Shown here piece by piece: positions 1 to 7,179 of a stretch of DNA of 64,000 bases. The notes below the pieces were generated by a model that searched no databases, was not told where the DNA came from, and worked only from the letters and a program-made list of their open reading frames with translations. The stretch is from an uncultured Eubacteriales bacterium (GTDB lineage: Bacteria > Bacillota > Clostridia > Oscillospirales > CAG-272). Within the stretch, counting starts at the first letter, position 1. The number at the start of each line of letters is the position of its first letter. Both the position numbers and the translations under genes were made by a program. The DNA is taken from contig CAKSAC010000004.1 in the NCBI GenBank assembly GCA_934434925.1, forward strand, positions 1 to 64,000, given 5' to 3'.

Positions 1-75
1 ACCCATTTTTCCTTTTGTCAAGGGGGTTTTTTAAGTTTTTTCTCTTTTTTCCGCCTTTTTCCCCCCGAAAAGAAA

Positions 76-110
76 AACCGTCCTTTTCCAGTCGAAAGAA
101 AAGGACAGTT
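76..110 (-). terminator. Intrinsic terminator of the spore protein gene
   Basis: Read leftward, an imperfect 13-bp stem (AACTGTCCTTTTC with GAAAAGGACGGTT) closes a 9-nt loop and runs into TTTCTTTTC. A second hairpin at 118-139 (stem AGACCGCCC) lies between this and the stop codon but has no T-run. Confidence 0.75.
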
Positions 111-153
111 ATATGTAAGACCGCCCACCGGGGCGGTCTCCTCAGAGAGGAAT

Positions 154-354
154 TCAGCCGTTGTTTTTAATGTCGTTCTCGTACTTCTCGATCATCTTTT
201 TGACCATCTGGCCACCGACAGAACCGGCCTGGCGGGAAGTGATGTCGCCGTTGTACCCCTGTTTGAGGTTCACGCCGACTTCGCTGGCGGCTTCCATCTT
301 GAACTTGTCGAGAGCGGCCTGAGCTTCAGGAACCGCAACTTTGTTCTTGGACAT
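154..354 (-). CDS. Small acid-soluble spore protein, alpha/beta type
   Basis: This 66-residue protein coats DNA in the dormant spore, protects it against UV and heat, and is degraded by the Gpr protease at germination. The family hallmarks are visible: a Gpr cleavage region around EAASEVGV, then GYNGDITSRQAGSVGG and a conserved helix ending in KMIEKYE. Length is normal for the family. An in-frame ATG six bases upstream (360) has only 2 nt between it and the AGGAG at 363-367, whereas the ATG at 354 has 8 nt, so I chose 354. The gene is monocistronic, with its own terminator. It should be made in the forespore under sigma-G, but I could not identify a convincing sigma-G promoter. It is the clearest sign that the organism sporulates. 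Confidence 0.95.
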   Translation of the reverse strand: MSKNKVAVPEAQAALDKFKMEAASEVGVNLKQGYNGDITSRQAGSVGGQMVKKMIEKYENDIKNNG

Positions 355-385
355 TTTCATTTCTCCTGTTTTTTGTATCTATATC

Positions 386-419
386 ATCGAGCCCGCGAAT
401 CACGATCCCTGGGCTCGAT
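386..419 (-). other. Inverted repeat in the spore-protein mRNA leader
   Basis: ATCGAGCCC (386-394) and GGGCTCGAT (411-419) form a 9-bp stem with a 16-nt loop, about 20 nt upstream of the Shine-Dalgarno site. A second palindrome, TTTATTTA-TGG-TAAATAAA (460-478), lies further upstream. Either could act in mRNA stability or as an end signal for the glycosyltransferase gene upstream. The rest of 361-566 holds nothing else I can name. Confidence 0.4.
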
Positions 420-566
420 CCTCCGCGTCTCTGCTATTATTGTGTGTCACGCGACCGGTTTTATTTATGGTAAATAAATCATCGCGCATATACAAAAAAT
501 AGGGGAATTTTCAGTTTTTACGGTCTTTTCACGATATATCCCGGGAATGGGTTTTGCGCGCGGGTG

Positions 567-1781
567 TTATCTGTTGCAGGAGCGCAGAATAATATCGCAT
601 CCTTTTTCATCCGTGTAATTTTCTTTCAGATATTCAAAAGCCTTTTCTCCGAGCGAAGCAAGATCGGACGCGAGGGCTTTGTTCACCGTTTTTGTGAAGT
701 TTTCCGCCGCGCTGCTTTCGCACCACCAGCCGAACCCGCCTTCTTCTATCACTTTTCCTATATCAGTATTCGGATCGGTGCAAGCCAGAACAGGCATCCT
801 ATTCTGCATATAGGAAAGAAGCCGGGAAGGAAAATTCGGAATCGTAAACCTGTGATCCAGAAAAATCAGACCTATATCGCAACAACCGACGAAGTTCTCG
901 TATTCTTCCCTCGGCAATCCGTTTATCAGCAGAAAATTGCCGGGTTTTTCTTTCTCGGCAAAGTCTCGGAGTTTCGGATATTCGGCCCCGGTTCCGCAAA
1001 TGACAAAAAAGCGATCTTCAAACCCCTTGTTTGCACGAAGGCATTCCATGATAAACGGGATATCCTGCGGTCGGCCGAGATTTCCGCCGTAAATAAAAAC
1101 GGTTTTATCCGCGGGGAGATGATATTTTTCCCGTAATGCCCTCTTCTGTTCCGGGCTGAACCGGTCAGCGGTCAGAGCGATACTGTTCGGGCAGATTTCC
1201 ACTTTTTCCGGCGGAATTTCCGGGTTGTGTTCCAACACATACGCGACATTCGCCTGCGACATACATCCGATATGATCGGAAAGTGCATAGAGCTTTTTTT
1301 CTTTTGCGCGAAAATACCGGTAGATAATCCCCTTCACGCCGCGCTTTTTCATCATACCGAGATCCACCGCATTTTGCGGGAAAATATCCTTTAACAGCAG
1401 ATACGACGCTGCGCCGTCTCGCTTTTTCACATACCGCACTACATTGGCAAAAGTGATCGGCGGCGTTGTGTAAAGAATCAAATCGAATTTAACATCGGAA
1501 AAACAGGCTTTGATGGCCCTAATAAAAACAGATTCGACCGATATCTGCGCCAATCCCTTCCGGATCAGATTACTGCCCCCGGTCACATCGCCCGTTTCGA
1601 TATGGAGAATGTGCGCCCCGTTCTCTTCCAACCGTTCGCTCTTTTTTCCTGTGCGTTTTTCAGACGGCGTAATGACATATATTTCATGACCGCGGTTCCG
1701 AAAGCAACGTAACAGATCTGCATAAATAGAATGAGCCTCGATACTCTCAAATCGCCCGATTGTTAAAAACAAAACGTTCAT
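567..1781 (-). CDS. Glycosyltransferase, family 4 type
   Basis: This 404-residue protein has the two-domain GT-B layout of family 4 glycosyltransferases, which move a sugar from a nucleotide donor to a lipid-linked or glycan acceptor on the cytoplasmic face. The N-terminal acceptor domain opens MNVLFLTIGRFES. The C-terminal domain carries a donor-site-like stretch FIYGGNLGRPQDIPF, then GLIFLDH and a PNFPSRLLSYMQNRMPVLA segment where the conserved glutamates usually sit. Neither transmembrane nor signal segments are seen. AAAGGAAG precedes the ATG. It is the last gene of the leftward unit that starts with the aminotransferase, so it probably adds a later sugar of the same glycan. Family call is firm; donor and acceptor are unknown. 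Confidence 0.85.
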   Translation of the reverse strand: MNVLFLTIGRFESIEAHSIYADLLRCFRNRGHEIYVITPSEKRTGKKSERLEENGAHILHIETGDVTGGSNLIRKGLAQISVESVFIRAIKACFSDVKFDLILYTTPPITFANVVRYVKKRDGAASYLLLKDIFPQNAVDLGMMKKRGVKGIIYRYFRAKEKKLYALSDHIGCMSQANVAYVLEHNPEIPPEKVEICPNSIALTADRFSPEQKRALREKYHLPADKTVFIYGGNLGRPQDIPFIMECLRANKGFEDRFFVICGTGAEYPKLRDFAEKEKPGNFLLINGLPREEYENFVGCCDIGLIFLDHRFTIPNFPSRLLSYMQNRMPVLACTDPNTDIGKVIEEGGFGWWCESSAAENFTKTVNKALASDLASLGEKAFEYLKENYTDEKGCDIILRSCNR

Positions 1782-1837
1782 TTCCGCTTCCTTTGCTTTC
1801 TCCCGGCTTATCGTGCCGTCCGCTTGTAACAGCGCCT

Positions 1838-2824
1838 TTATTTTGCCAGCTCGTCGCTTTTCTTGATTACCACGCTGTCGTACATCATCATGACAACGCC
1901 TTCTTCATAGTTCCCGATCTCCGCTTTGTTTTCTTCGCCTTTCAGGTTCTTATCGATCAGCTTGATAAAATCAACGCCCGCGCCATAAGCGTGCAGATAC
2001 GCACCTCCGAACCGGGGATTGACCTCGGATAAATAGTATTCACCGTTTTTACAGAAGAAATCGACATCGATCGGACCGTTGAATTCAAATGCGCCCAACG
2101 CCTCCGTCACAAAGTCAAATAACCTCTGATCCTTAAAGGAAATCGTCTTGTTCGCACCGCCGATGGTTGTGCTGATTTTGCGTTTTGAGAAAATGGAAAC
2201 CGGCTTATGGCTGATGGTGTCCACATACACATCCGCGTCAAGATCAAAGCAGCCTTCTCCGGTCATCAATTCCTGGGCAATCAAACCGGGGTCTTGTTCA
2301 AACGCGGCGCGAAGCGTTTCGATATCCAAAACCTTTCTTGCGCCCACACTGCCGCTGCCGGTCCTCGGTTTGACAAACACCGGAAGAGACACTTCTCCTG
2401 CGTCAAGAGCCGCTTTCACTTCCCCGAAAGTACCCCACGTCATGACGGTACGGATTCCTTTTGCCCGCAGATATTTGAACATTTCATATTTATTGAAACA
2501 AAGTTTTGCGGTTTCCGTATAGGGAGCCAGCACTTCGATGCCCGCTTCGGCAAATCTTTCACGGTTTTCTGCCAGCAGCATGATTTCCGGGTCGATAAAA
2601 GTAGTAACGGCATGAATCTGTTCTTTCCGGCATATATCCAGGATCGTATCCATATAACCCGGTTCGTCGATCTTCGGTACAATATATTGCTTATCGGCAA
2701 AATAGATAGCGGGCGCATACGGGCTGTTATCCGTGGCGATGATCCTGGAACCTTTTTCCATAGATGCCCTGAAGTTCTTCATCAATTCTCCGCGACGGCC
2801 TACGGAAAGCATTAAATAATTCAT
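1838..2824 (-). CDS. ATP-grasp carboxylate-amine ligase-like protein
   Basis: This 328-residue protein has the ATP-grasp fold: an N-terminal Rossmann-like domain (LSVGRRGELMKNF, then IIATDNSPYAP), a central ATP-binding domain (VFVKPRTGSGSVGARKV, residues about 145-165) and C-terminal metal ligands in GPIDVDFF and YLSEVNPRFGGAY. Such enzymes couple an acyl phosphate to an amine. Here it sits between a sugar phosphotransferase and a GT4 enzyme, so it may attach an amino acid or similar acid to a surface sugar; that is inference. A GTG at 2833 is in frame, but AGGAGG (2833-2838) overlaps it and lies 8 nt before the ATG at 2824, which I take as the start. The substrate cannot be read from sequence. 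Confidence 0.8.
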   Translation of the reverse strand: MNYLMLSVGRRGELMKNFRASMEKGSRIIATDNSPYAPAIYFADKQYIVPKIDEPGYMDTILDICRKEQIHAVTTFIDPEIMLLAENRERFAEAGIEVLAPYTETAKLCFNKYEMFKYLRAKGIRTVMTWGTFGEVKAALDAGEVSLPVFVKPRTGSGSVGARKVLDIETLRAAFEQDPGLIAQELMTGEGCFDLDADVYVDTISHKPVSIFSKRKISTTIGGANKTISFKDQRLFDFVTEALGAFEFNGPIDVDFFCKNGEYYLSEVNPRFGGAYLHAYGAGVDFIKLIDKNLKGEENKAEIGNYEEGVVMMMYDSVVIKKSDELAK

Positions 2825-2910
2825 GCCGCGCACCTCCTGTATTGCCGATTATCGGTCATAAAAGTGTAAAAAGGCTTGTTTCGTTAATCCAAAAGACTGC
2901 GGACTGCGAA

Positions 2911-3573
2911 TCACGCATTTTCCTGCGTTCCCGTTTCCGGAGCGGATTGCCGGATTTTTGCGAGGTTTCCTTCGTGGTTCAGCTCCACGCCCTCGGCTTT
3001 GATAAACGCCTTTTTCACGGTCTCCAAGACAATCTTCACATCTCCAAAGAAGGTAATCTTCTGCACATAACGCAAATCCCACGAGAACTTTTCTTCCCAC
3101 GTTATGCAATTGCGCCCGTGTACCTGGGCCAATCCCGACAGGCCGGGGCGCACGTCGTGGCGATGTCTCTCTTCCGCAGTATAATAGGGCAGATATTCCA
3201 CAAGCAACGGCCGCGGGCCGATGACGCTCATATCGCCCTTGATGATATTGAATACTTCCGGCAACTCGTCAAGACTGGTCTTGCGCAAAAATCTGCCGTA
3301 TCGATTCAGTCGCACTTCGTCCGAAAGCAGATTCCCGTCCCGGTCCCGCCGGTTGTCCATTGTCCGGAATTTGATTAACTTAAAAATCTTTTCGTCTTTA
3401 CCGGGTCTCTCCTGCGTAAAAAAAGGATTTCCCCGCATAAAAACAGCTCCAAGCACCATCAATATCAGATAAAGCCATCCGAAAACCATGACGGCGATCA
3501 AGCCGCAAAGGATGTCAAGCAAACGCTTAAAATACTTTTCATACAGCCCGTACGGCTTATGGTCGTTTTTCAT
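2911..3573 (-). CDS. Bacterial sugar transferase (polyprenyl-phosphate phosphoglycosyltransferase)
   Basis: This 220-residue monotopic enzyme transfers a sugar phosphate from a UDP-sugar to undecaprenyl phosphate, the first membrane step of glycan assembly. After a short cytoplasmic start, one hydrophobic reentrant segment spans about residues 16-43. The catalytic core follows with KLIKFRTM, the Asp-Glu pair in KTSLDELPEVFNII, and GDMSVIGPRPLL. Length matches the small PglC-type members rather than the large WcaJ type. It starts 8 nt after the aminotransferase gene stops, with AGAGGA as ribosome site. Its neighbour makes an amino sugar, so the likely donor is a UDP-amino sugar (inference). 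Confidence 0.92.
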   Translation of the reverse strand: MKNDHKPYGLYEKYFKRLLDILCGLIAVMVFGWLYLILMVLGAVFMRGNPFFTQERPGKDEKIFKLIKFRTMDNRRDRDGNLLSDEVRLNRYGRFLRKTSLDELPEVFNIIKGDMSVIGPRPLLVEYLPYYTAEERHRHDVRPGLSGLAQVHGRNCITWEEKFSWDLRYVQKITFFGDVKIVLETVKKAFIKAEGVELNHEGNLAKIRQSAPETGTQENA

Positions 3574-3581
3574 AAATCCTC

Positions 3582-4856
3582 TTATTCAAAACATGCGCGG
3601 ACGGTTTCGATGATCCTGTCCTGTTGATCGGGGGTCATTTTGATGTCGCTCGGCAGGCAACAGCCACGCGCGAAAATGTCAGCACCGACATCGGTGACTC
3701 CGCCTGCAATATAGGCGTTTGTCCGACAGCGAAGCGTTCCTTCTCGGCCGATTGTCTCGTGCATCCTGTATAGCGGTTGCATGTGCATGGGTTTCCAGAT
3801 CGGTCTGCCTTCCGCATTGATAGACGTGATGGCTTCAAGAATTTCGGTCGGGCAGGATTTTCCGCTTTCCGGGATATACATCGCTTTCACATCATCTCTG
3901 ACCTGGCGGCACATGGCTTCTTGATTGACAAGAACGGCAGAAATCCAATAGTTCGGCGTTGCGTGCGGCAGAATCGGATTCATCAGAACAGGCATATCCT
4001 TCAAACCGTTGCAATAACGTTCATATATTGCTTTTTTCCGTGCGATATGCTCTTCAAGATACGGATATTGCCCGCGAATAACACCGGCCACCACATTACT
4101 CATACGGTAATTATAGCCGATTTCCTCATGCTGATACCAGGGAGCGTCTTCTCTCGCCTGCGTTGCCCACTTACGTACCCGGTTGGCAACATACAAATCA
4201 TTGGTCAATAAGCACCCGCCGGCAGAACCGGTGATAATCTTGTTTCCGTTATAACTGATGGCGGTATAATCGCCGAAGGAACCGCATTGGCGGCCGTTCA
4301 GCATGGCACCGGTTGCCTCTGCGGCGTCTTCGACCAAGAGCGCACCATGCTTTTCGCAGATTTCTTTGATTCTGTCAACACGCCCCGGGAAACCGTACAA
4401 TTCGGCATATACGACCAGTTTTACCTCCGGATAGAGCGTAAAGGCTTTTTCAAGCGCGACCGGGTCCATATTCCAGGATTCTTCCTCGGTATCGATAAAA
4501 ACGGGGATGCCTCCCTCGTATGCGATCGGGTTAATTGTTGCGTCAAATGTCATGTCGGCGCAAAAAACGCGCTTTCCTTCCAGTGCGCCGCGGCCGATTG
4601 GCGGAATCCCGTAAAGACGTTCACCGGCGATTTTCATGCACAGATGAAGCGCGGCGGTGCAACAAGAAAGGGCGACCGCATATTTCATCCCCGTTTTTTC
4701 GGCGGCAATGCATTCTACCTCGTTGATGTTTTCTCCCATTGTGGACATCCAGTTCGTCTTATATGCATCGGTCATGTACTTTAACTCTTCGCCATGCATC
4801 GTCGGCGTTGCGAGCCAGACTTTTTCCTCAAAAGGTCTGACAGTTGATTTATACAT
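3582..4856 (-). CDS. DegT/DnrJ/EryC1/StrS-family sugar aminotransferase
   Basis: This 424-residue PLP enzyme belongs to the family that transaminates keto-sugars bound to nucleotides. It has the AEYGFP-like LVVYAELYGFPG stretch, LLVEDAAEATGA with the PLP-binding Asp, and SYNGNKIITGSAGG carrying the Schiff-base lysine (SxNGxK). The GYNYRMSNVVAGVIRGQ segment is also typical. It leads the leftward glycan operon from a strong promoter at 4926-4954. AAAGGATG lies 6 nt before the ATG. Size is slightly above the usual 370-400 residues. The product would be an amino sugar handed to the phosphoglycosyltransferase, as in PglE-PglC pairs; the exact sugar is unknown and no dehydratase gene is in view. 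Confidence 0.9.
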   Translation of the reverse strand: MYKSTVRPFEEKVWLATPTMHGEELKYMTDAYKTNWMSTMGENINEVECIAAEKTGMKYAVALSCCTAALHLCMKIAGERLYGIPPIGRGALEGKRVFCADMTFDATINPIAYEGGIPVFIDTEEESWNMDPVALEKAFTLYPEVKLVVYAELYGFPGRVDRIKEICEKHGALLVEDAAEATGAMLNGRQCGSFGDYTAISYNGNKIITGSAGGCLLTNDLYVANRVRKWATQAREDAPWYQHEEIGYNYRMSNVVAGVIRGQYPYLEEHIARKKAIYERYCNGLKDMPVLMNPILPHATPNYWISAVLVNQEAMCRQVRDDVKAMYIPESGKSCPTEILEAITSINAEGRPIWKPMHMQPLYRMHETIGREGTLRCRTNAYIAGGVTDVGADIFARGCCLPSDIKMTPDQQDRIIETVRACFE

Positions 4857-4925
4857 CGTTACATCCTTTCAGCGGGTACAGTCCTGTATCTCTTCAAAAA
4901 TCGTTGTTGTGTTTGTCAAATATAT

Positions 4926-4954
4926 AAAATACCATAAAAACGGAAAAATGTCAA
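4926..4954 (-). promoter_or_regulatory. Sigma-A promoter of the glycan operon
   Basis: Leftward TTGACA (4949-4954), 17-nt spacer, TATTTT (4926-4931). It is the only good promoter upstream of the aminotransferase, about 70 nt before its ATG. Confidence 0.7.
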
Positions 4955-4959
4955 GTGCG

Positions 4960-4979
4960 GGAACGCTTTTGACCGTTCC
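4960..4979. promoter_or_regulatory. Palindromic site, candidate LacI-family operator
   Basis: GGAACG (4960-4965) and CGTTCC (4974-4979) form a 20-bp inverted repeat 5 bp upstream of the glycan operon's -35 box and 50 bp past the end of the lacI-type gene. Half-sites with CG next to the arm resemble LacI-family operators. The segment 4983-5005 also holds two direct copies of GCGCGAACGCG. Confidence 0.45.
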
Positions 4980-5028
4980 TTGCGCGAACGCGGCGCGAAC
5001 GCGCGGTCGTACCGCTTGGAAAACGTGC

Positions 5029-6015
5029 TTACCCCGGCTCTGCGTCCGATGAACGAATCGCCGCCGTTTTTCCGTTCCGGACAAAGGGGGAAGGAGTAAA
5101 ACGCGTGTTCGTTACGGAATCATAAACAGCAGATACGGCAAACCGCCCCGCCTCGGCATACGGGAAATCCACGCAGGTCAACGGCAGAACGCTCTCGCGG
5201 CTTTCTTCTTCCGCGCTTCCGGCAATCAGGGAAAACGCACCGGGGAACCGGATGCCCGCATCGTAAAGAAAGCGTAAGAGAGTCCGTGCGGTTTCGGCGC
5301 GGGAAGTGACCACGCCGTCTACGCCGTCAAGGTCGGATACCGTCAGTTTTTCTATGTCTGCCATGCGCGGCAAAAGCCCGGCGCTGCGTACGGTATCGGC
5401 ATATCCTTCTCTTCTCTCCCGCAGCTCTCGCGCCGCAGATTCCGAAAAGGAGTCGATATACAAAAGATTTTTATGCCCGGATTTCAGCAGGGTCTCGGCC
5501 GCCAGCGCGGAAGCGGCGTAATAATCGTAAAAAACCGAGCAGATTTCACGGACGGATGCCGTCGCGTTCAGTATCGCGAAAGGAACATGCATTTTCTGCA
5601 TTTCGCGGATGTGCGCCCGCTCGTTATACACCAATGAATCGGGGGCAATGAGAACGATTCCGTCCACGGAACGGTTTGCAAACGCCCGGAGATAGGAATA
5701 ATCCTCGCACCCGGTCAGAAGAACCGCGGAAACATTTCGCTCAGCCGCCGCCTCGGTCACAGCCCGCAGAGAACGCGCAAAGGAAGCGCTGCCGTTCTCC
5801 CAGAAATTCACAATACCGACGGAAAACGCTCGTTGGGAACGCATTCCGCGCGCGATTGCATTCGGCATATAATGAAGGCGCTCTGCCGCTTTCCGGACGG
5901 CCTTGACGGTCTTTTCGGAGTATTTCTTTTCCGTTGAACCGTTCAGGATATACGAAACTGCCGAAACGCTGACGCCGGCGGCTGTTGCCACATCCTTGAT
6001 CGTTACTTTCTGCAT
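5029..6015 (-). CDS. LacI-family transcriptional regulator
   Basis: This protein of 328 residues starts with the LacI helix-turn-helix (VTIKDVATAAGVSVSAVSYI) and hinge region, followed by a periplasmic-binding-protein-like effector domain that recognises a sugar or other small ligand. I chose ATG 6015 because the family usually starts 2-5 residues before TIKDVA; the ATG at 6027, which comes 2 nt after the bioY stop, would add MGAT. No strong ribosome site is seen, so translation is probably coupled to bioY. The glycan operon and a 20-bp palindrome lie directly downstream, making that operon a possible target. Effector unknown. Effector-domain sequence is rather divergent (for example FYDYYAASALAAE). 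Confidence 0.88.
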   Translation of the reverse strand: MQKVTIKDVATAAGVSVSAVSYILNGSTEKKYSEKTVKAVRKAAERLHYMPNAIARGMRSQRAFSVGIVNFWENGSASFARSLRAVTEAAAERNVSAVLLTGCEDYSYLRAFANRSVDGIVLIAPDSLVYNERAHIREMQKMHVPFAILNATASVREICSVFYDYYAASALAAETLLKSGHKNLLYIDSFSESAARELRERREGYADTVRSAGLLPRMADIEKLTVSDLDGVDGVVTSRAETARTLLRFLYDAGIRFPGAFSLIAGSAEEESRESVLPLTCVDFPYAEAGRFAVSAVYDSVTNTRFTPSPFVRNGKTAAIRSSDAEPG

Positions 6016-6029
6016 GGTTGCCCCCATCT

Positions 6030-6566
6030 TCAGATTTTTGTTTTTCCGATATAGTACTTCAGTTTTTTCGCCACAATACAGGCCAGCGAGAATTTCAAAA
6101 GATCGAACGGAATATACGGAATCACACACATGAGAAGAACCGAAATGAAATTGATGTTGCCTTCATAAAGCGCAACGAACCAAACGGTCCCGAACAGATA
6201 GCAAACCAAAAGCCCGATCAGCGCCCCGACCGCGTATCCGTAACGCACCCGGCGGAAAACCGTTTCAAAAAGGAGACAAACGAGCCCCATCCCGAGGAAC
6301 CCGATAATATATCCGCCTCCTGGGCTGAAAATGTGCGAGAGCCCGCCGCGAAAACCCGAAAAAACCGGTACGCCGACCGCCCCCAAAAGGATATAGACCA
6401 ACACGGAAAACGAACCGCGTTTTCCGCCTAAAAGCATGTAGGTGAGAAAAACAGCGAAGGTCTGCAAGGTGATCGGCGCCGCAAAAGGAACCGGGATCGT
6501 GATCCACGCGCAAACCGAAATCAGCGCGGAAAACAACGGGATCAACGTAAGGTCGCGTATTTTCAT
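6030..6566 (-). CDS. bioY: Biotin transporter BioY, substrate-binding (S) component
   Basis: This 178-residue integral membrane protein is the biotin-binding component of an ECF transporter. About six hydrophobic helices are visible, with the family segments APITLQTFAVFL, LGAVGVPVFSGFRGG and GGYIIGFL. GGGAGA precedes the ATG. The shared ATPases and EcfT that it would need are encoded at 55-58 kb in this window. It lies 2 nt upstream of the earliest ATG of the LacI-type gene, so the two are one transcript. No BirA-type operator is evident; a 7-bp hairpin (CCGTCGC/GCGACGG, 6580-6600) sits in the leader just before the ribosome site. Confidence 0.92.
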   Translation of the reverse strand: MKIRDLTLIPLFSALISVCAWITIPVPFAAPITLQTFAVFLTYMLLGGKRGSFSVLVYILLGAVGVPVFSGFRGGLSHIFSPGGGYIIGFLGMGLVCLLFETVFRRVRYGYAVGALIGLLVCYLFGTVWFVALYEGNINFISVLLMCVIPYIPFDLLKFSLACIVAKKLKYYIGKTKI

Positions 6567-6613
6567 GGTTCTCCCTGCCCCGTCGCTCTCTGTGCGACGG
6601 AAGTTTTTTGTTT

Positions 6614-6642
6614 ATTGTAACACAACCCCGATAAAATGTCAA
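6614..6642 (-). promoter_or_regulatory. Sigma-A promoter of bioY-lacI
   Basis: Leftward TTGACA (6637-6642), 17-nt spacer, TACAAT (6614-6619), about 50 nt before bioY. It overlaps the edge of the hsp20 terminator. Confidence 0.75.
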
Positions 6643-6647
6643 CAAAA

Positions 6648-6667
6648 AGCGCCCCCGAAGGGGCGCT
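6648..6667 (-). terminator. Intrinsic terminator after hsp20
   Basis: An 8-bp GC-rich stem, AGCGCCCC (6648-6655) with GGGGCGCT (6660-6667) and a TTCG-type loop, is followed leftward by TTTTTGTT. It ends the clpB-hsp20 transcript just before the bioY promoter. Confidence 0.8.
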
Positions 6668-6675
6668 CGCCGATT

Positions 6676-7110
6676 TTACCGGATCTCGATGAGATGGTCT
6701 TTTTTCTCTTCCTTTTCCTTTTTCGGCATAATGACTGTCAGAACGCCGTCCTTGTAGGAAGCGTCAATCTTCTCACAGTCAACGCCGGTCATGTCAAAGG
6801 TACGGGAGAAAGAGCCGAAACTGCGTTCAGAACGGATATACTTGCCTTTCTCGTCTTTTTCCTCTTTTTCGGCCTTTCGCACGGCTGTGATGGTCATATA
6901 TCCGCCATCGAGAGAAATACGGATGTCTTCTTTCCGGAACCCGGGCAAATCGGCCTCCAGAAGATACTTGCCGTCCTTTTCGCGTATGTCTGTCTTGAAT
7001 TCAACAAGTGCGCCGGAGCCGAAGAGTTTCTTCTCCATGTCATCAAATTCACGGAAGGGGTTATAGGAATCCGCGCCGAAACGATGTCCGAAAGGTGTAA
7101 GAGCAAACAT
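6676..7110 (-). CDS. Small heat-shock protein, Hsp20/alpha-crystallin family
   Basis: This 144-residue chaperone holds unfolding proteins in a refoldable state. The alpha-crystallin domain runs from about residue 37 (FKTDIREKDGKYLLEADLPGF) to the closing DGVLTVIMPK motif, and an IEI-type tail (HLIEIR) ends the protein, which is the oligomer-docking signal. The open frame continues upstream to 7179, but GGAGG sits 7 nt before the ATG at 7110 and the N-terminus MFALTPFG is family-like. It follows clpB by 69 nt on the same strand, so the holdase and the disaggregase are co-expressed. No CIRCE-type repeat is seen. Confidence 0.93.
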   Translation of the reverse strand: MFALTPFGHRFGADSYNPFREFDDMEKKLFGSGALVEFKTDIREKDGKYLLEADLPGFRKEDIRISLDGGYMTITAVRKAEKEEKDEKGKYIRSERSFGSFSRTFDMTGVDCEKIDASYKDGVLTVIMPKKEKEEKKDHLIEIR

Positions 7111-7179
7111 AACTTTACCTCCATTTAATAATTTATAATTTTCTTTATTTTTTACTGATTTTCCGTTTATATTCGCCAT

